A stretch of DNA of 64,000 nucleotides from an uncultured Muribaculaceae bacterium (GTDB taxonomy: Bacteria > Bacteroidota > Bacteroidia > Bacteroidales > Muribaculaceae). The DNA is taken from the NCBI GenBank assembly GCA_945931475.1, contig CAMEPD010000001.1, positions 1 to 64,000 of the forward strand. Direction: 5' to 3'. The position numbers were made by a program, and so were the translations under genes. How positions within the stretch are numbered: the first letter of the stretch is position 1; every line of letters begins with the position of its first letter. The notes beneath the pieces are model-generated. The model was not told where the DNA came from. It made no database searches and was given only the letters and a program-made list of their open reading frames with translations. This document shows, in pieces, positions 15,506 to 23,919 of this stretch.

Positions 15506-18166
15506 ATGTCAAAAATTCACCATTCCGGCTTGTCGGACCAGGAGGTCTTGAAAAGCCGCCGGGAGAACGGCGTCAATGTAATGACCCCTCCCGAGAAAGA
15601 CCCGCTGTGGAAGCAGTTCCTCGAAAAATTTTCCGACCCGCTCATCAAAATCCTTATGGTGGCCGGCGTCCTCTCCGTCGGTATCTCATGTTACGAATTC
15701 TGGGGCCTCGGCAAGTCGGCCGAAGTGTTCTTCGAGCCCTCCGGCATCTTCGTGGCGATTTTCCTCGCCACGGGTCTGGCCTTCTACTTCGAGCTCAAGG
15801 CCGACAAGGAGTTCACCCTACTCAACCAGGTGAACGACGACGAGCCCGTTGAGGTTGTCCGCAACGGCAACGTCACCCAGGTGCCGCGTAAGGACATCGT
15901 GGTCGGCGACATCGTGATTCTCAACACCGGCGAGGAGATTCCCGCCGACGGAGAGTTGCTCGAAGCCACTTCGCTCAGCGTCGACGAATCGACCCTCACC
16001 GGCGAACCCCTCTGCCACAAAACCACCGACGAAGGCCGGTTTGATCCCGAGGCCACCTTCCCCTCCAACCACGTGATGCGCGGCACCAAAATCATGGAGG
16101 GACACGGCATAATGCGCGTGTTCGCCGTCGGCGACCGTACCGAAAACGGCAAAGTGTTCGAAGCCGCACAGATCGACGATTCGGTGAAGACGCCCCTCAA
16201 CGAACAGCTCGACGGGCTCGGCGACAAAATCACCGTCATGTCGTACTGGATTGCCGGCGCCATCATAGCGGCCCGCGTAGGTCTATACTTCGTATATGTT
16301 GCAGATTTTGTGTGGATTGACTTCATCGCATACGTACTGCAGACCATCATGATAGCCGTGACGCTCGTGGTGGTTGCCGTGCCCGAGGGTCTGCCGATGG
16401 CCGTCACACTCTCGCTGGCCTACTCCATGCGCCGTATGCTCAAGACCAACAACCTGGTGCGCAAGATGCACGCCTGCGAGACCATGGGCGCCACAACCGT
16501 AATCTGCACCGACAAGACCGGTACGCTCACACAGAATCAGATGCAGGTCTACAGGACCGACTTCTTCGGCAACCCGCCCGACGAGGTACTCTACGAGGGC
16601 ATCGCCCTGAACTCCACGGCGCAGCTCGACCTCTCCGGCGAGAAGCCTCAGGTGCTCGGCAACCCCACCGAGGGGGCCCTGCTACTCTGGCTCAGGGAAC
16701 GCGGCGCCAACTACGCCGAGCTCCGCGAGAAAGCCGGCCGCCTCGACGAAGTGCCCTTCTCGACCGAACGCAAGTACATGGCCACGATAGTGAAATCGGC
16801 CGACGGCCGCAGAATACTCTATGTGAAGGGTGCGCCCGAGATAGTTTTCGCCATGTGTTCCGACACCGCCGGCGTCACCGGGAAAGAGGTCGATGCACGC
16901 CTGCTCGAATACCAGTCGATGGCGATGCGCACCCTCGGTCTGGCATACCGCGTGCTTGCCGACGGCGAGCAGCCCGTGCGCGACGGCAAACTCGTCGAAA
17001 ACAACCTCACCTTCCTCGGTATCGTAGCCATCTCCGACCCCGTGCGCGCCGACGTGCCCGACGCCGTCCGCGAGGTTACCGACGCCGGAATCAAGGTGAA
17101 AATCGTCACCGGCGATACCCCGGGAACCGCCAAAGAAATCGGCCGTCAGATACACCTCTGGAACGACGCCACCGACTCCGACCGCAACATCATCACCGGC
17201 ACCGAGTTCGCCGCACTCACCGACAAGCAGCTCGACGACCGCGTCGAAGACCTCAAAATCATCGCCCGCGCGCGCCCCTTGGACAAGAAACGCCTTGTCG
17301 AAGCGCTCCAGCGCAAAAACGAAGTGGTGGCCGTAACCGGCGACGGCACCAACGACGCCCCGGCCCTGAAGACCGCCCATGTGGGCCTCTCGATGGGCGA
17401 CGGCACATCCGTGGCCAAGGAGGCTTCCGACATCACCATCATCGACAACTCATTCTCGTCAATCGGACGCGCCGTGATGTGGGGCCGCTCCCTCTTCCGA
17501 AACATCCAGCGCTTCCTCCTGTTCCAGCTCACGGTTAACGTCACCGCCTGTCTGCTGGTGTTAGTGGGGGCATTCCTCGGCACAGAGTCGCCTCTCACCG
17601 TCACCCAGATGCTCTGGATCAACCTCATCATGGACACTTTCGCCGCCATGGCCCTGGCTTCGCTGCCGCCATCGGAGAGCGTCATGAAAGACCGACCGCG
17701 TGACCGCAACGCCTTCATAATCGACGGCCCGATGTTCCGCGAAATCCTCGCCGTGGGCCTCTTCTTCTTCGCGCTGCTGCTTACACTCCTGATTATCTTC
17801 CAGCACACCGACGTAACCTGTCTCACCGACTTCCTCCACCTCGAGTGGGGACCGAAGAATGCAGTCACGCCCTACGAGCTGACCCTGCTGTTCACCATCT
17901 TCGTGATGACACACTTCTTCTACCTCTTCGACGCCCGCGCCTTCAAGACCGGTCGGAGTGCCCTGCACTTCAAGGGGTGCAACGGGCTGCTCACAATCGC
18001 CCTGATAATCCTCATCGGTCAGATTGCCATGGTCGAAATCCCCGGCGTCCAGAAGTTCTTCAACGTCGTGGGCCTGAAGTTCATCGACTGGGTCATCATC
18101 ATCGTAGGCTCCTCGCTTGTGCTCTGGCTCCCCGAGCTCTACCGCCTCCTCAAAGGCGACCGCTGA
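15506..18166 (+). CDS. calcium-transporting P-type ATPase, PMCA-type
   Basis: An 886-residue P-type ATPase predicted to expel Ca2+ from the cytoplasm. Order of parts: cation-ATPase N-terminal region; first TM pair; actuator domain with SVDESTLTGEP; TM segment with the PEGLPMAVTL ion-binding motif; phosphorylation motif CTDKTGTLTQNQM (Asp336); nucleotide domain with KGAPE; hinge with TGDGTNDAPALK; then C-terminal TM segments including NLIMDTFAAMALASLPP. All key motifs are intact. The IIB/PMCA assignment rests on overall resemblance; another divalent cation is possible. It lies directly after the MITE-like element and ends before a palindromic hairpin. Confidence 0.9.
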   Translation: MSKIHHSGLSDQEVLKSRRENGVNVMTPPEKDPLWKQFLEKFSDPLIKILMVAGVLSVGISCYEFWGLGKSAEVFFEPSGIFVAIFLATGLAFYFELKADKEFTLLNQVNDDEPVEVVRNGNVTQVPRKDIVVGDIVILNTGEEIPADGELLEATSLSVDESTLTGEPLCHKTTDEGRFDPEATFPSNHVMRGTKIMEGHGIMRVFAVGDRTENGKVFEAAQIDDSVKTPLNEQLDGLGDKITVMSYWIAGAIIAARVGLYFVYVADFVWIDFIAYVLQTIMIAVTLVVVAVPEGLPMAVTLSLAYSMRRMLKTNNLVRKMHACETMGATTVICTDKTGTLTQNQMQVYRTDFFGNPPDEVLYEGIALNSTAQLDLSGEKPQVLGNPTEGALLLWLRERGANYAELREKAGRLDEVPFSTERKYMATIVKSADGRRILYVKGAPEIVFAMCSDTAGVTGKEVDARLLEYQSMAMRTLGLAYRVLADGEQPVRDGKLVENNLTFLGIVAISDPVRADVPDAVREVTDAGIKVKIVTGDTPGTAKEIGRQIHLWNDATDSDRNIITGTEFAALTDKQLDDRVEDLKIIARARPLDKKRLVEALQRKNEVVAVTGDGTNDAPALKTAHVGLSMGDGTSVAKEASDITIIDNSFSSIGRAVMWGRSLFRNIQRFLLFQLTVNVTACLLVLVGAFLGTESPLTVTQMLWINLIMDTFAAMALASLPPSESVMKDRPRDRNAFIIDGPMFREILAVGLFFFALLLTLLIIFQHTDVTCLTDFLHLEWGPKNAVTPYELTLLFTIFVMTHFFYLFDARAFKTGRSALHFKGCNGLLTIALIILIGQIAMVEIPGVQKFFNVVGLKFIDWVIIIVGSSLVLWLPELYRLLKGDR

Positions 18167-18186
18167 TCCCACCGTCACCGAATGCT

Positions 18187-18225
18187 TTAGAGGCTGTTTA
18201 AAATTATATGTTAAACAGCCTCTAA
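18187..18225. repeat. TTAGAGGCTGTTTAA palindrome (hairpin)
   Basis: A 15 bp perfect inverted repeat, TTAGAGGCTGTTTAA and its complement, with a 9-base centre. It lies 20 bp after the calcium ATPase stop, so it may act as its terminator. It is the longest perfect member of the dispersed GAGGCTGTTTAA family (others near 3991, 13625, 33573, 43257 and 48271). Confidence 0.7.
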
Positions 18226-18246
18226 ATTAGAAGTTCTTACAAGAAT

Positions 18247-19257
18247 ATGGAAGAAGATTTAATACTCTATCGCACAGAAGATGGCAAAAATCAAGTCAGT
18301 CTACTATCACGCGACGGCATGGTTTGGCTCAATCAGTCACAGATGGCCGAACTTTTTGCCACCTCTAAACAAAATATAGGTCAACATATCTCTAACATAC
18401 TAAAGGACAGGGAATTATCTGCCGATTCAGTTGTAAAGGATTACTTTACAACTGGTGCTGACGGCAAACAATACAACGTTCAATTTTACTCTCTTGAAAT
18501 GATAATGGCGGTTGGATTCCGAGTACGTTCCGTACGCGGCGTTCAATTCCGACAATGGGCCAACGCACATCTCAGCGCATTTCTTCGCAAAGGATTTGTT
18601 ATAGATCGGAACCGGCTTATGAATCCTGATGGTCGCCCCGATTACTTTGATGAACTACTCAACGAGATTCGGTACATCCGGGCCTCTGAAAAAAGATTTT
18701 ATCAAAAGATTAAAGATTTATTTGGTCTTGCCGTTGACTATAATAAAGACGATAAATCCGTACAAATGTTTTTCGCAGAGGCTCAAAATAAATTTCTCTA
18801 TGCTGTTACCGGTAAAACAGCTGCAGAAATCGTAATGGAACGAGCCGATTCTACAAAAGAGAATATGGGTCTGACATCTTGGGAAGGACGCAGAGTCAAT
18901 AAGGCCGATGTCATTATAGCCAAGAACTATTTGTATAAAGACGAGCTTGACATCCTCAATCGAATAGTGACAATCTTCCTCGATTCCGCCGAATTGCGAG
19001 CAAAACTTCGACAGACCACAACAATCCGTTTTTGGAAAGATAATATCGACCTCATCCTGAAGTCCAACGGTTTCTCAATTCTTGAGACAAAGGGTTCACG
19101 TAGTGCAATACAAGCCCAAAATACTGCATTCATTGAATATGAAAAATTCAAGGCATGGCGTAAACGTGCTGCTGCCGAGCTTGCAGACAAAGAAGATGCC
19201 GATGAACTGAAAGCCCTCCGTAACGCCATCAAATCCAAGGATATAGAACATAAATAA
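18247..19257 (+). CDS. RhuM-family protein
   Basis: A 336-residue protein of the virulence RhuM family. It opens with LYRTEDGKNQVSLLSRDGMVWLNQ and continues QMAELFATSKQNIGQHISNI, RSVRGVQFRQWAN and the FYQKIKDLF block. The N-terminal part resembles a BRO/KilA-type or helix-turn-helix DNA-binding module; the molecular function is not established. Its codons are visibly AT-richer than the neighbours, and it lies beside a phage-type lysis cassette and palindromic repeats, so acquisition by transfer is likely. It stands alone on the plus strand, 22 bp after the palindrome and just before a hairpin terminator. Confidence 0.85.
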   Translation: MEEDLILYRTEDGKNQVSLLSRDGMVWLNQSQMAELFATSKQNIGQHISNILKDRELSADSVVKDYFTTGADGKQYNVQFYSLEMIMAVGFRVRSVRGVQFRQWANAHLSAFLRKGFVIDRNRLMNPDGRPDYFDELLNEIRYIRASEKRFYQKIKDLFGLAVDYNKDDKSVQMFFAEAQNKFLYAVTGKTAAEIVMERADSTKENMGLTSWEGRRVNKADVIIAKNYLYKDELDILNRIVTIFLDSAELRAKLRQTTTIRFWKDNIDLILKSNGFSILETKGSRSAIQAQNTAFIEYEKFKAWRKRAAAELADKEDADELKALRNAIKSKDIEHK

Positions 19258-19281
19258 GCTCTCCATTTCTCCTGTTTACTA

Positions 19282-19316
19282 CACCCCCGTTTGCCGACAG
19301 TCGACAAACGGGGGTG
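19282..19316 (+). terminator. terminator after the RhuM gene
   Basis: A perfect 12 bp inverted repeat (CACCCCCGTTTG / CAAACGGGGGTG) with an 11-base loop, 24 bp after the RhuM stop. Confidence 0.65.
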
Positions 19317-19415
19317 CTTGGTTTGGATGGCAATGGAGAAAGTGTATCCGTTCGAAAAGAGCCGACTCATCAAGGATACCATCAAGCCGGTTGATTTTGG
19401 ACGGATACTGACAAA

Positions 19416-19513
19416 GAGTCTGAAAGACTCCATTCGTGTAGCCGGGGGTTGAGCGAACGCAGTGAGCGATACCCCCGGTTAAGGCACCCCCTCTTTGAGA
19501 GTCTGAAAGACTC
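19416..19513. repeat. REP-like palindromic repeat cluster
   Basis: Two copies of the imperfect palindrome GAGTCTGAAAGACTC (19416-19430 and 19499-19513) flank a third palindrome, CCGGGGGT ... ACCCCCGG (19442-19478), whose loop contains TGAGCGAACGCAGTGAGCGA. The arrangement repeat-palindrome-repeat resembles REP/BIME elements linked to RAYT transposases in other bacteria, but no transposase gene is nearby. Confidence 0.5.
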
Positions 19514-19546
19514 CTTGTTCCCGTGGGACGAAGTCCCCGGATGAAA

Positions 19547-20047
19547 TTATTGATGTCCGACAAAACTTTTTCGACGGATTCGCCAGAACAGATACAGTGT
19601 GGCGCCTACCACAATTACCAGAGGCCACCGGGGTACCAGAGGCCACCGGGGACGCCCTTTGGTGGAGACCTCGGATTGCTCGAGGTGCCTCTTTTGCTGC
19701 AAATACACCGTATCGCGTATGCGCTCGTGCACAGTCACCACCCGCTGCAGCTGCTGCACGCCTGCACTTCGACGTCTGAGCTGAACGCGCCCGGCGGTGC
19801 GCGCCGTATCGCCATACTCTACCCTGACGAAATCGACTATGGCCTCGAGGCTGTCGGATGTCGTCAATTCGGTCACAAGGCTGTCGCGCGTGTCGGCCAT
19901 CCGCTCCGACGCAACCTCGGCGCTCATCTCCACACTCCGGGCCTCCGTCTTTTCGGTGCGTCGCGCCGACCGGCAACCCGTAGCACCGACGAATCCGAGG
20001 ATGAGACACACTGCCACTACTATTGCCACTATTCTGTTCATTTTCAT
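19547..20047 (-). CDS. unimolecular-spanin-like lipoprotein with C-terminal TM segment
   Basis: A 166-residue protein with both ends membrane-directed. The N-terminus is a lipoprotein signal (MNRIVAIVVAVCLILGFVG, ATGC) with Cys25, pointing to the outer membrane. The middle is charged and probably helical (SAEVASERMADTRDSLVTEL). The C-terminus has one membrane segment (PLVIVVGATLYLFWRI, ~143-158) followed by basic RRK, pointing to the inner membrane. This is the architecture of u-spanins such as T1 gp11, which fuse inner and outer membranes in the last step of phage lysis. It is third in a holin-amidase cassette, and its ATG overlaps the amidase stop (TAATG). An 18 bp tandem duplication (19617-19652) encodes repeated RWPLVP. 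Function is inferred. Confidence 0.65.
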   Translation of the reverse strand: MKMNRIVAIVVAVCLILGFVGATGCRSARRTEKTEARSVEMSAEVASERMADTRDSLVTELTTSDSLEAIVDFVRVEYGDTARTAGRVQLRRRSAGVQQLQRVVTVHERIRDTVYLQQKRHLEQSEVSTKGRPRWPLVPRWPLVIVVGATLYLFWRIRRKSFVGHQ

Positions 20048-20637
20048 TATTTTACGATGTTAATATAAGATAGAATCGAGGCCAAATGTACGTCGGCAAT
20101 ACACTCTTTACCTTCATCCGACAGCAGGAAAGCCACATCCTCGGGGTTGTCCTGAAACAGATTTTCGGTGAGCACGGCCGCGCATTTCGTACCCCGGCAG
20201 ATGGCGAAATTCGCCGTAAGATAGTGCTCGGGCGGCACGCTGCGGTTACCTCTAAGCCCCGCCATATCTGCGTTTTCCCATAGGAGCCGCGCCAGAAGTT
20301 TCGATTTCGCCGACGCATTCCGGGCCACCCACGAGCTGAACCCGCGCGACGTGTGCCATTTCCCGTCGGCCCCGGCCGCGTTGAGATGAAGCGATATCAG
20401 CAGGCAATTGTCCGCTCCGTATCTGTCGCACAGTTCGTTGACTCGCCGGCAGCGTTCGCGCAGGCTGATGTCGGTGTACTCCGGCGTTATCAGTACCGGC
20501 TCGAGGCCGGCCGCCTCGGCGCGCTGATAAAGCAATTTTGCGACCTGCCGGGCCCAGGCATATTCGCGCAGCTTGAAATCGGGGCTGCATTTCCCGGGGG
20601 TGTTGGCGCCGTGGCCATTGTCGATAAGGATTTTCAT
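20047..20637 (-). CDS. N-acetylmuramoyl-L-alanine amidase (amidase_3), endolysin-like
   Basis: A 196-residue zinc amidase that cuts the bond between muramic acid and the stem peptide. It begins MKILIDNGHGANTPGK, where the His is a first zinc ligand, followed by RVNELCDRYGADNCLLISLHLNAAG (second His) and the late VLTENLFQDN glutamate. It has no signal peptide, so like phage endolysins it would need the holin to reach peptidoglycan. It overlaps the upstream holin gene by 4 bp and the downstream spanin-like gene by 1 bp, indicating translational coupling. Confidence 0.85.
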   Translation of the reverse strand: MKILIDNGHGANTPGKCSPDFKLREYAWARQVAKLLYQRAEAAGLEPVLITPEYTDISLRERCRRVNELCDRYGADNCLLISLHLNAAGADGKWHTSRGFSSWVARNASAKSKLLARLLWENADMAGLRGNRSVPPEHYLTANFAICRGTKCAAVLTENLFQDNPEDVAFLLSDEGKECIADVHLASILSYINIVK

Positions 20638-21170
20638 AGCTTGTCGGGGGAATTATTTAGGTCTTTAAGGTCTTTAAGGTCTTTAAGGTCGGTGAGAGGG
20701 GAAAGGTCGATGTCGAAGTGACGGGCGGTTTTGTCGACCATAATGCGCTGGAGCAGGCGCGCCAGACGCGAGCCGTTGCACGATGATTCGTTTTCCAGGA
20801 TGCTCCATCCTTGCCAGAAACATACGGCTCCGGCGGCGATTTTCGTCAGGTCGAAGGGCATCCCGGCGGTGATGTAGCGCTGAATGAAGAACGCTAAGAC
20901 GATAAGCGTCCAGGCGCGTATGATGGTGGAGAGTGTCCGGCCGAAAGCGCCGGAACTGAATTTGTACGCTCCGGCCCCGACACGTTCGGGGTGTGCGCGG
21001 GCCACGCGGCGTCCCAGACGCCAGGCCGAACGGCAGTCGAGGAGAATCATCACCGTGGCGAGAAGCAGGTAAGGGAGCGTGGGGAGGAGCGCCGCCGTAA
21101 GGGCGCCCAGAAGCGAGAACGCAGGGCGGACGGCATCGGCCGTCTCCGCCGCAGAGGTTGTGTGGATCAT
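20634..21170 (-). CDS. phage holin-like membrane protein
   Basis: A 178-residue protein with two to four hydrophobic segments: residues ~18-45 (LLGALTAALLPTLPYLLLAT) and ~85-120 (TIIRAWTLIVLAFFIQRY, IAAGAVCFWQGW). The ending SILENESSCNGSRLARLLQR resembles the tail of holins from Bacteroidales phages. It starts the lysis cassette and overlaps the amidase by 4 bp. Near its C-terminus a 9 bp unit repeated three times (20661-20687) encodes DLKDLKDLKDL. Some related proteins are annotated only as conserved membrane proteins, so the holin role is an inference supported by gene order. Confidence 0.7.
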   Translation of the reverse strand: MIHTTSAAETADAVRPAFSLLGALTAALLPTLPYLLLATVMILLDCRSAWRLGRRVARAHPERVGAGAYKFSSGAFGRTLSTIIRAWTLIVLAFFIQRYITAGMPFDLTKIAAGAVCFWQGWSILENESSCNGSRLARLLQRIMVDKTARHFDIDLSPLTDLKDLKDLKDLNNSPDKL

Positions 21171-21196
21171 AGCTTAGTAATTTTTGATTTTCGATG

Positions 21197-21204
21197 CAAA
21201 TTTA
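21197..21204 (-). promoter_or_regulatory. -7 element of the lysis cassette promoter
   Basis: Minus-strand TAAATTTG at 21204-21197 matches the -7 consensus, 27 bp before the holin ATG. No clear -33 TTTG is present at the expected distance, so the promoter may be weak or activator-dependent. Confidence 0.4.
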
Positions 21205-21280
21205 TCATGAGTCAGTGGCCGGGGGCACCCCTACTTCTTCTACGCTGTCAAAAAATGGCTGATTATTTCGAAAGTTTTCG

Positions 21281-21288
21281 TACATTTG
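21281..21288 (+). promoter_or_regulatory. -7 element of the aminotransferase-aroA promoter
   Basis: TACATTTG matches the -7 consensus; the -33 position has only a partial match. The first downstream ATG is at 21358. Confidence 0.4.
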
Positions 21289-21357
21289 TGGTGCGACGAC
21301 GGAGCTCCCCCCTGGAGCGCCTCCGCCTGACACCCAACCAACATAAATCTGCTTGCC

Positions 21358-22557
21358 ATGCTTACCGACACAACCATTCAAAAGTATGACTTCGACCGGG
21401 TAATCGACCGCCACGGCTCGGGGTGCACCAAATTCGACGAACTGAAAAGCTTCTTCGGACGCGACAACCTTACGCCGCTGTGGATAGCCGATATGGACTT
21501 CCCGGTGTGCCCCGAAATCACCGAAGCGCTCCAGCGTCGTATAGCCCACCCCATATACGGCTACTCTCTGCCCGACGAAGGCTACTGGGAGTCGATTACC
21601 GCATGGCTCAGGCGGCGCCACAAATGGAGCGTTGAGCGTCAGGAGATTACGTTTGTGCCCGGCGTGGTGAAGGGCATCGGTTTCGCCATCAACTTCTTCA
21701 CGCAGCGAGGCGACAAAGTACTGATACAGCCGCCGGTCTACCACCCCTTCAAGCGCGTAATCGAGGGTAACGGCCGTATAGCCGTGGCCTCGCCGCTGCA
21801 CTTCGACGAACAGACTCACACCGTGACGATGGGCCTCGATGCCCTCGAGGCCGACATCGTGCGCGAGAAACCGCGCATGATGATACTCTGCAACCCACAC
21901 AACCCGGTGGGCCTGCAGTGGGACCGCGACACACTCAGCCGCATCGGCACCATCTGCCGGCGCAACAATGTCATCGTTATCTCCGACGAAATCCACGGCG
22001 ACCTGGTGCTCTACGGCAAGCCCCATTACCCCTTCGCCGCAGCCGGCGAGGATGCCGCGGCAGTGGCCGTGACATTCGGCGCCCCTTCCAAGACTTTCAA
22101 CATCCCCGGCCTGGTCAGCTCGTGGTGCGTGGTGAAGAACCCCGAACTGCGCCGCCCCTTCTTCGACTGGCTGGAGGTCAACGAATTCAACGCCACCACC
22201 TTCGTGTCGACCATCGGCGCCGAAGCCGCCTACAACAACGGCGAGGAATGGCTCACGCAGGCCACCGCCTACATCGAGGACAACATCCGCATCACCCGTG
22301 AGTTCCTGCGCGACAATCTGCCGCAGGTCACGATGGTGGAGCCGCAGGCCTCGTTCCTGGTGTGGATGGACTTCCGCGCCCTCGGCCTGAGCCACGACAA
22401 ACTCGTGGAACTGATGACCGAACGCGCCGGGCTTGCCCTCAACGATGGCGAAATGTTCGGCCCCGAAGGCGCCGGTTTCATGCGCGTCAACATCGCCACA
22501 CCACGTTGCTGCCTGCTGAAGGCCCTGAGGCAGCTCGCAAATGCTATCAACGGATAA
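21358..22557 (+). CDS. PLP-dependent aminotransferase / cystathionine beta-lyase, MalY-PatB family
   Basis: A 399-residue class I/II PLP enzyme. It opens YDFDRVIDRHGSGCTKFDEL and PLWIADMDFPVCPEI, the diagnostic start of MalY/PatB C-S lyases. It continues with NPHNPVGLQW, ISDEIHGDLVLYG and the PLP lysine in GAPSKTFNIPGL. Members cleave cystathionine to homocysteine, pyruvate and ammonia, or act as aminotransferases; the substrate cannot be fixed from sequence. It lies 15 bp before aroA, so the two probably share a transcript, suggesting an amino-acid biosynthetic setting. Confidence 0.9.
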   Translation: MLTDTTIQKYDFDRVIDRHGSGCTKFDELKSFFGRDNLTPLWIADMDFPVCPEITEALQRRIAHPIYGYSLPDEGYWESITAWLRRRHKWSVERQEITFVPGVVKGIGFAINFFTQRGDKVLIQPPVYHPFKRVIEGNGRIAVASPLHFDEQTHTVTMGLDALEADIVREKPRMMILCNPHNPVGLQWDRDTLSRIGTICRRNNVIVISDEIHGDLVLYGKPHYPFAAAGEDAAAVAVTFGAPSKTFNIPGLVSSWCVVKNPELRRPFFDWLEVNEFNATTFVSTIGAEAAYNNGEEWLTQATAYIEDNIRITREFLRDNLPQVTMVEPQASFLVWMDFRALGLSHDKLVELMTERAGLALNDGEMFGPEGAGFMRVNIATPRCCLLKALRQLANAING

Positions 22558-22572
22558 CTCTCTGAACACCTG

Positions 22573-23919
22573 ATGGATTACGCTATTTTTCCACCCGAAG
22601 AACTTATAGAGGACGCAGTGGTAGAGATGCCTCTGTCGAAGAGCATCGCCAACCGCGCTTTAGTGCTTGCCGCCATGACCGACGGCGCTCCGCGCCCAAA
22701 GTGCCCCGACTGCGCCGACACCCTGATGCTGGCCGCGGCGCTCGATACTCTCGCGGCCCTGCGCCCCGACGACCCCACCCCCGAAATCGACCTCGGGATT
22801 AACGGCACGGCCATGCGCTTCCTCACCGGCTTCGTGGCCTCGCGTCCCGGCTGCCGCGCCGTGCTCACCGGACCCGAACGTATGCGCCAGCGCCCCGTTG
22901 GCGCCCTGGTTACCGCCCTGCGCGAATGCGGCGCCGATATCGAATACCTCGGCGAGGAGGGCTTCCCGCCGCTGAAAATCCACGGCCGCAAACTCGCCGG
23001 AGGCACCGTCAAGGTCAACGCCACGGTCTCCTCGCAGTTCGTATCGTCGCTGCTGATGGCTGCGCCGCTCATGACCGACGGCCTCACCATCGAGCTTGAC
23101 GGCGAACCCGTCTCGGCTCCGTATATCGCCATGACGCTCAATATGATGGACGCGCGCGGCGTGCCCTCAGACCGTTCGCCGCTGTCGGTAAGCGTGCCCC
23201 CCGCACGATACACTCGGCCGGCGACCGACGACGCCGAGGGGTGCTGGTCAACAGCCGCCTTCTTCTACGAAATCACCGCCCTGACCGCCGGCTGGATTAC
23301 CCTCAAGGGGCTCAAAGCTGATTCACTGCAGGGCGACCGCATGGCCGCCGACTATTTCGGGCGCCTGGGCATCGTCACGGCCCCCTCGGAGGAGTGCCAC
23401 GGAGCGCTTGACCTGCAGCCGTCGCCCGAAGTGTACGGCCGCCTCGACCTCGACCTGACCGACACCCCCGATATGGCGCCGGCTTTGGTGGCTTCGTGCT
23501 GCCTGACGGGCGTACCGTTCAAATTCATTGGTCTTCAGGGCCTTGCCATCAAGGAGTGCGACAGACTCTCGGCCCTGGTCGAGGAGATGGACCGCATAGG
23601 GTGCACAGTGGAGCGCATCCGTGATTTCGGCCTGGAGTGGGAAGGCAAACGCCACCCAATCACACAGGTACCCGTCTTTGATCCGCACGGCGACCACCGC
23701 CTGGCCATGGCCCTGGCGCCCACGGCCGTGTTCATCCCCGGCACAGTAGTGCGCGACGCCGGCTGCGTCGACAAATCATATCCCGGCTACTGGGAGGCGC
23801 TCCGGTCGCTCGGCTTCACCATCAGGGAGGTGGAGCGGCACCCATCCGGCGAAGCAGAAGCCGCTGCTACGCAAACTACTGATTCTGAGGAGGAGGCCCC
23901 GGAGGAGGTCAACCGATGA
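22573..23919 (+). CDS. aroA: 3-phosphoshikimate 1-carboxyvinyltransferase (EPSP synthase)
   Basis: AroA joins shikimate-3-phosphate and PEP in the shikimate pathway. The 448-residue protein has VEMPLSKSIANRALVLAAMT, NGTAMRFLTGF, the GPERMRQRPVGALV region, SSQFVSSLLMAAPL and FDPHGDHRLAMALAP, so all the main substrate-binding motifs are present. The C-terminus carries an acidic extension of ~30 residues beyond the family end (about residue 420), rich in Glu/Ala/Thr. Its stop overlaps the start of the next gene by 4 bp (ATGA). Confidence 0.95.
   Translation: MDYAIFPPEELIEDAVVEMPLSKSIANRALVLAAMTDGAPRPKCPDCADTLMLAAALDTLAALRPDDPTPEIDLGINGTAMRFLTGFVASRPGCRAVLTGPERMRQRPVGALVTALRECGADIEYLGEEGFPPLKIHGRKLAGGTVKVNATVSSQFVSSLLMAAPLMTDGLTIELDGEPVSAPYIAMTLNMMDARGVPSDRSPLSVSVPPARYTRPATDDAEGCWSTAAFFYEITALTAGWITLKGLKADSLQGDRMAADYFGRLGIVTAPSEECHGALDLQPSPEVYGRLDLDLTDTPDMAPALVASCCLTGVPFKFIGLQGLAIKECDRLSALVEEMDRIGCTVERIRDFGLEWEGKRHPITQVPVFDPHGDHRLAMALAPTAVFIPGTVVRDAGCVDKSYPGYWEALRSLGFTIREVERHPSGEAEAAATQTTDSEEEAPEEVNR

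Noticed and set aside
19279..19563. 94-codon open frame on the minus strand, possible small transposase remnant
   Set aside because: It runs through palindromic repeats and has no transposase motif (no HUH or DDE residues in order).
18247..21170. Complete prophage
   Set aside because: Only a RhuM gene and a lysis cassette are phage-like. No integrase, terminase, portal, capsid or tail genes and no flanking attachment-site repeats were recognised.
21205..22569. 454-codon open frame on the minus strand
   Set aside because: Shadow of the MalY/PatB-type aminotransferase gene, which has intact PLP-binding motifs.
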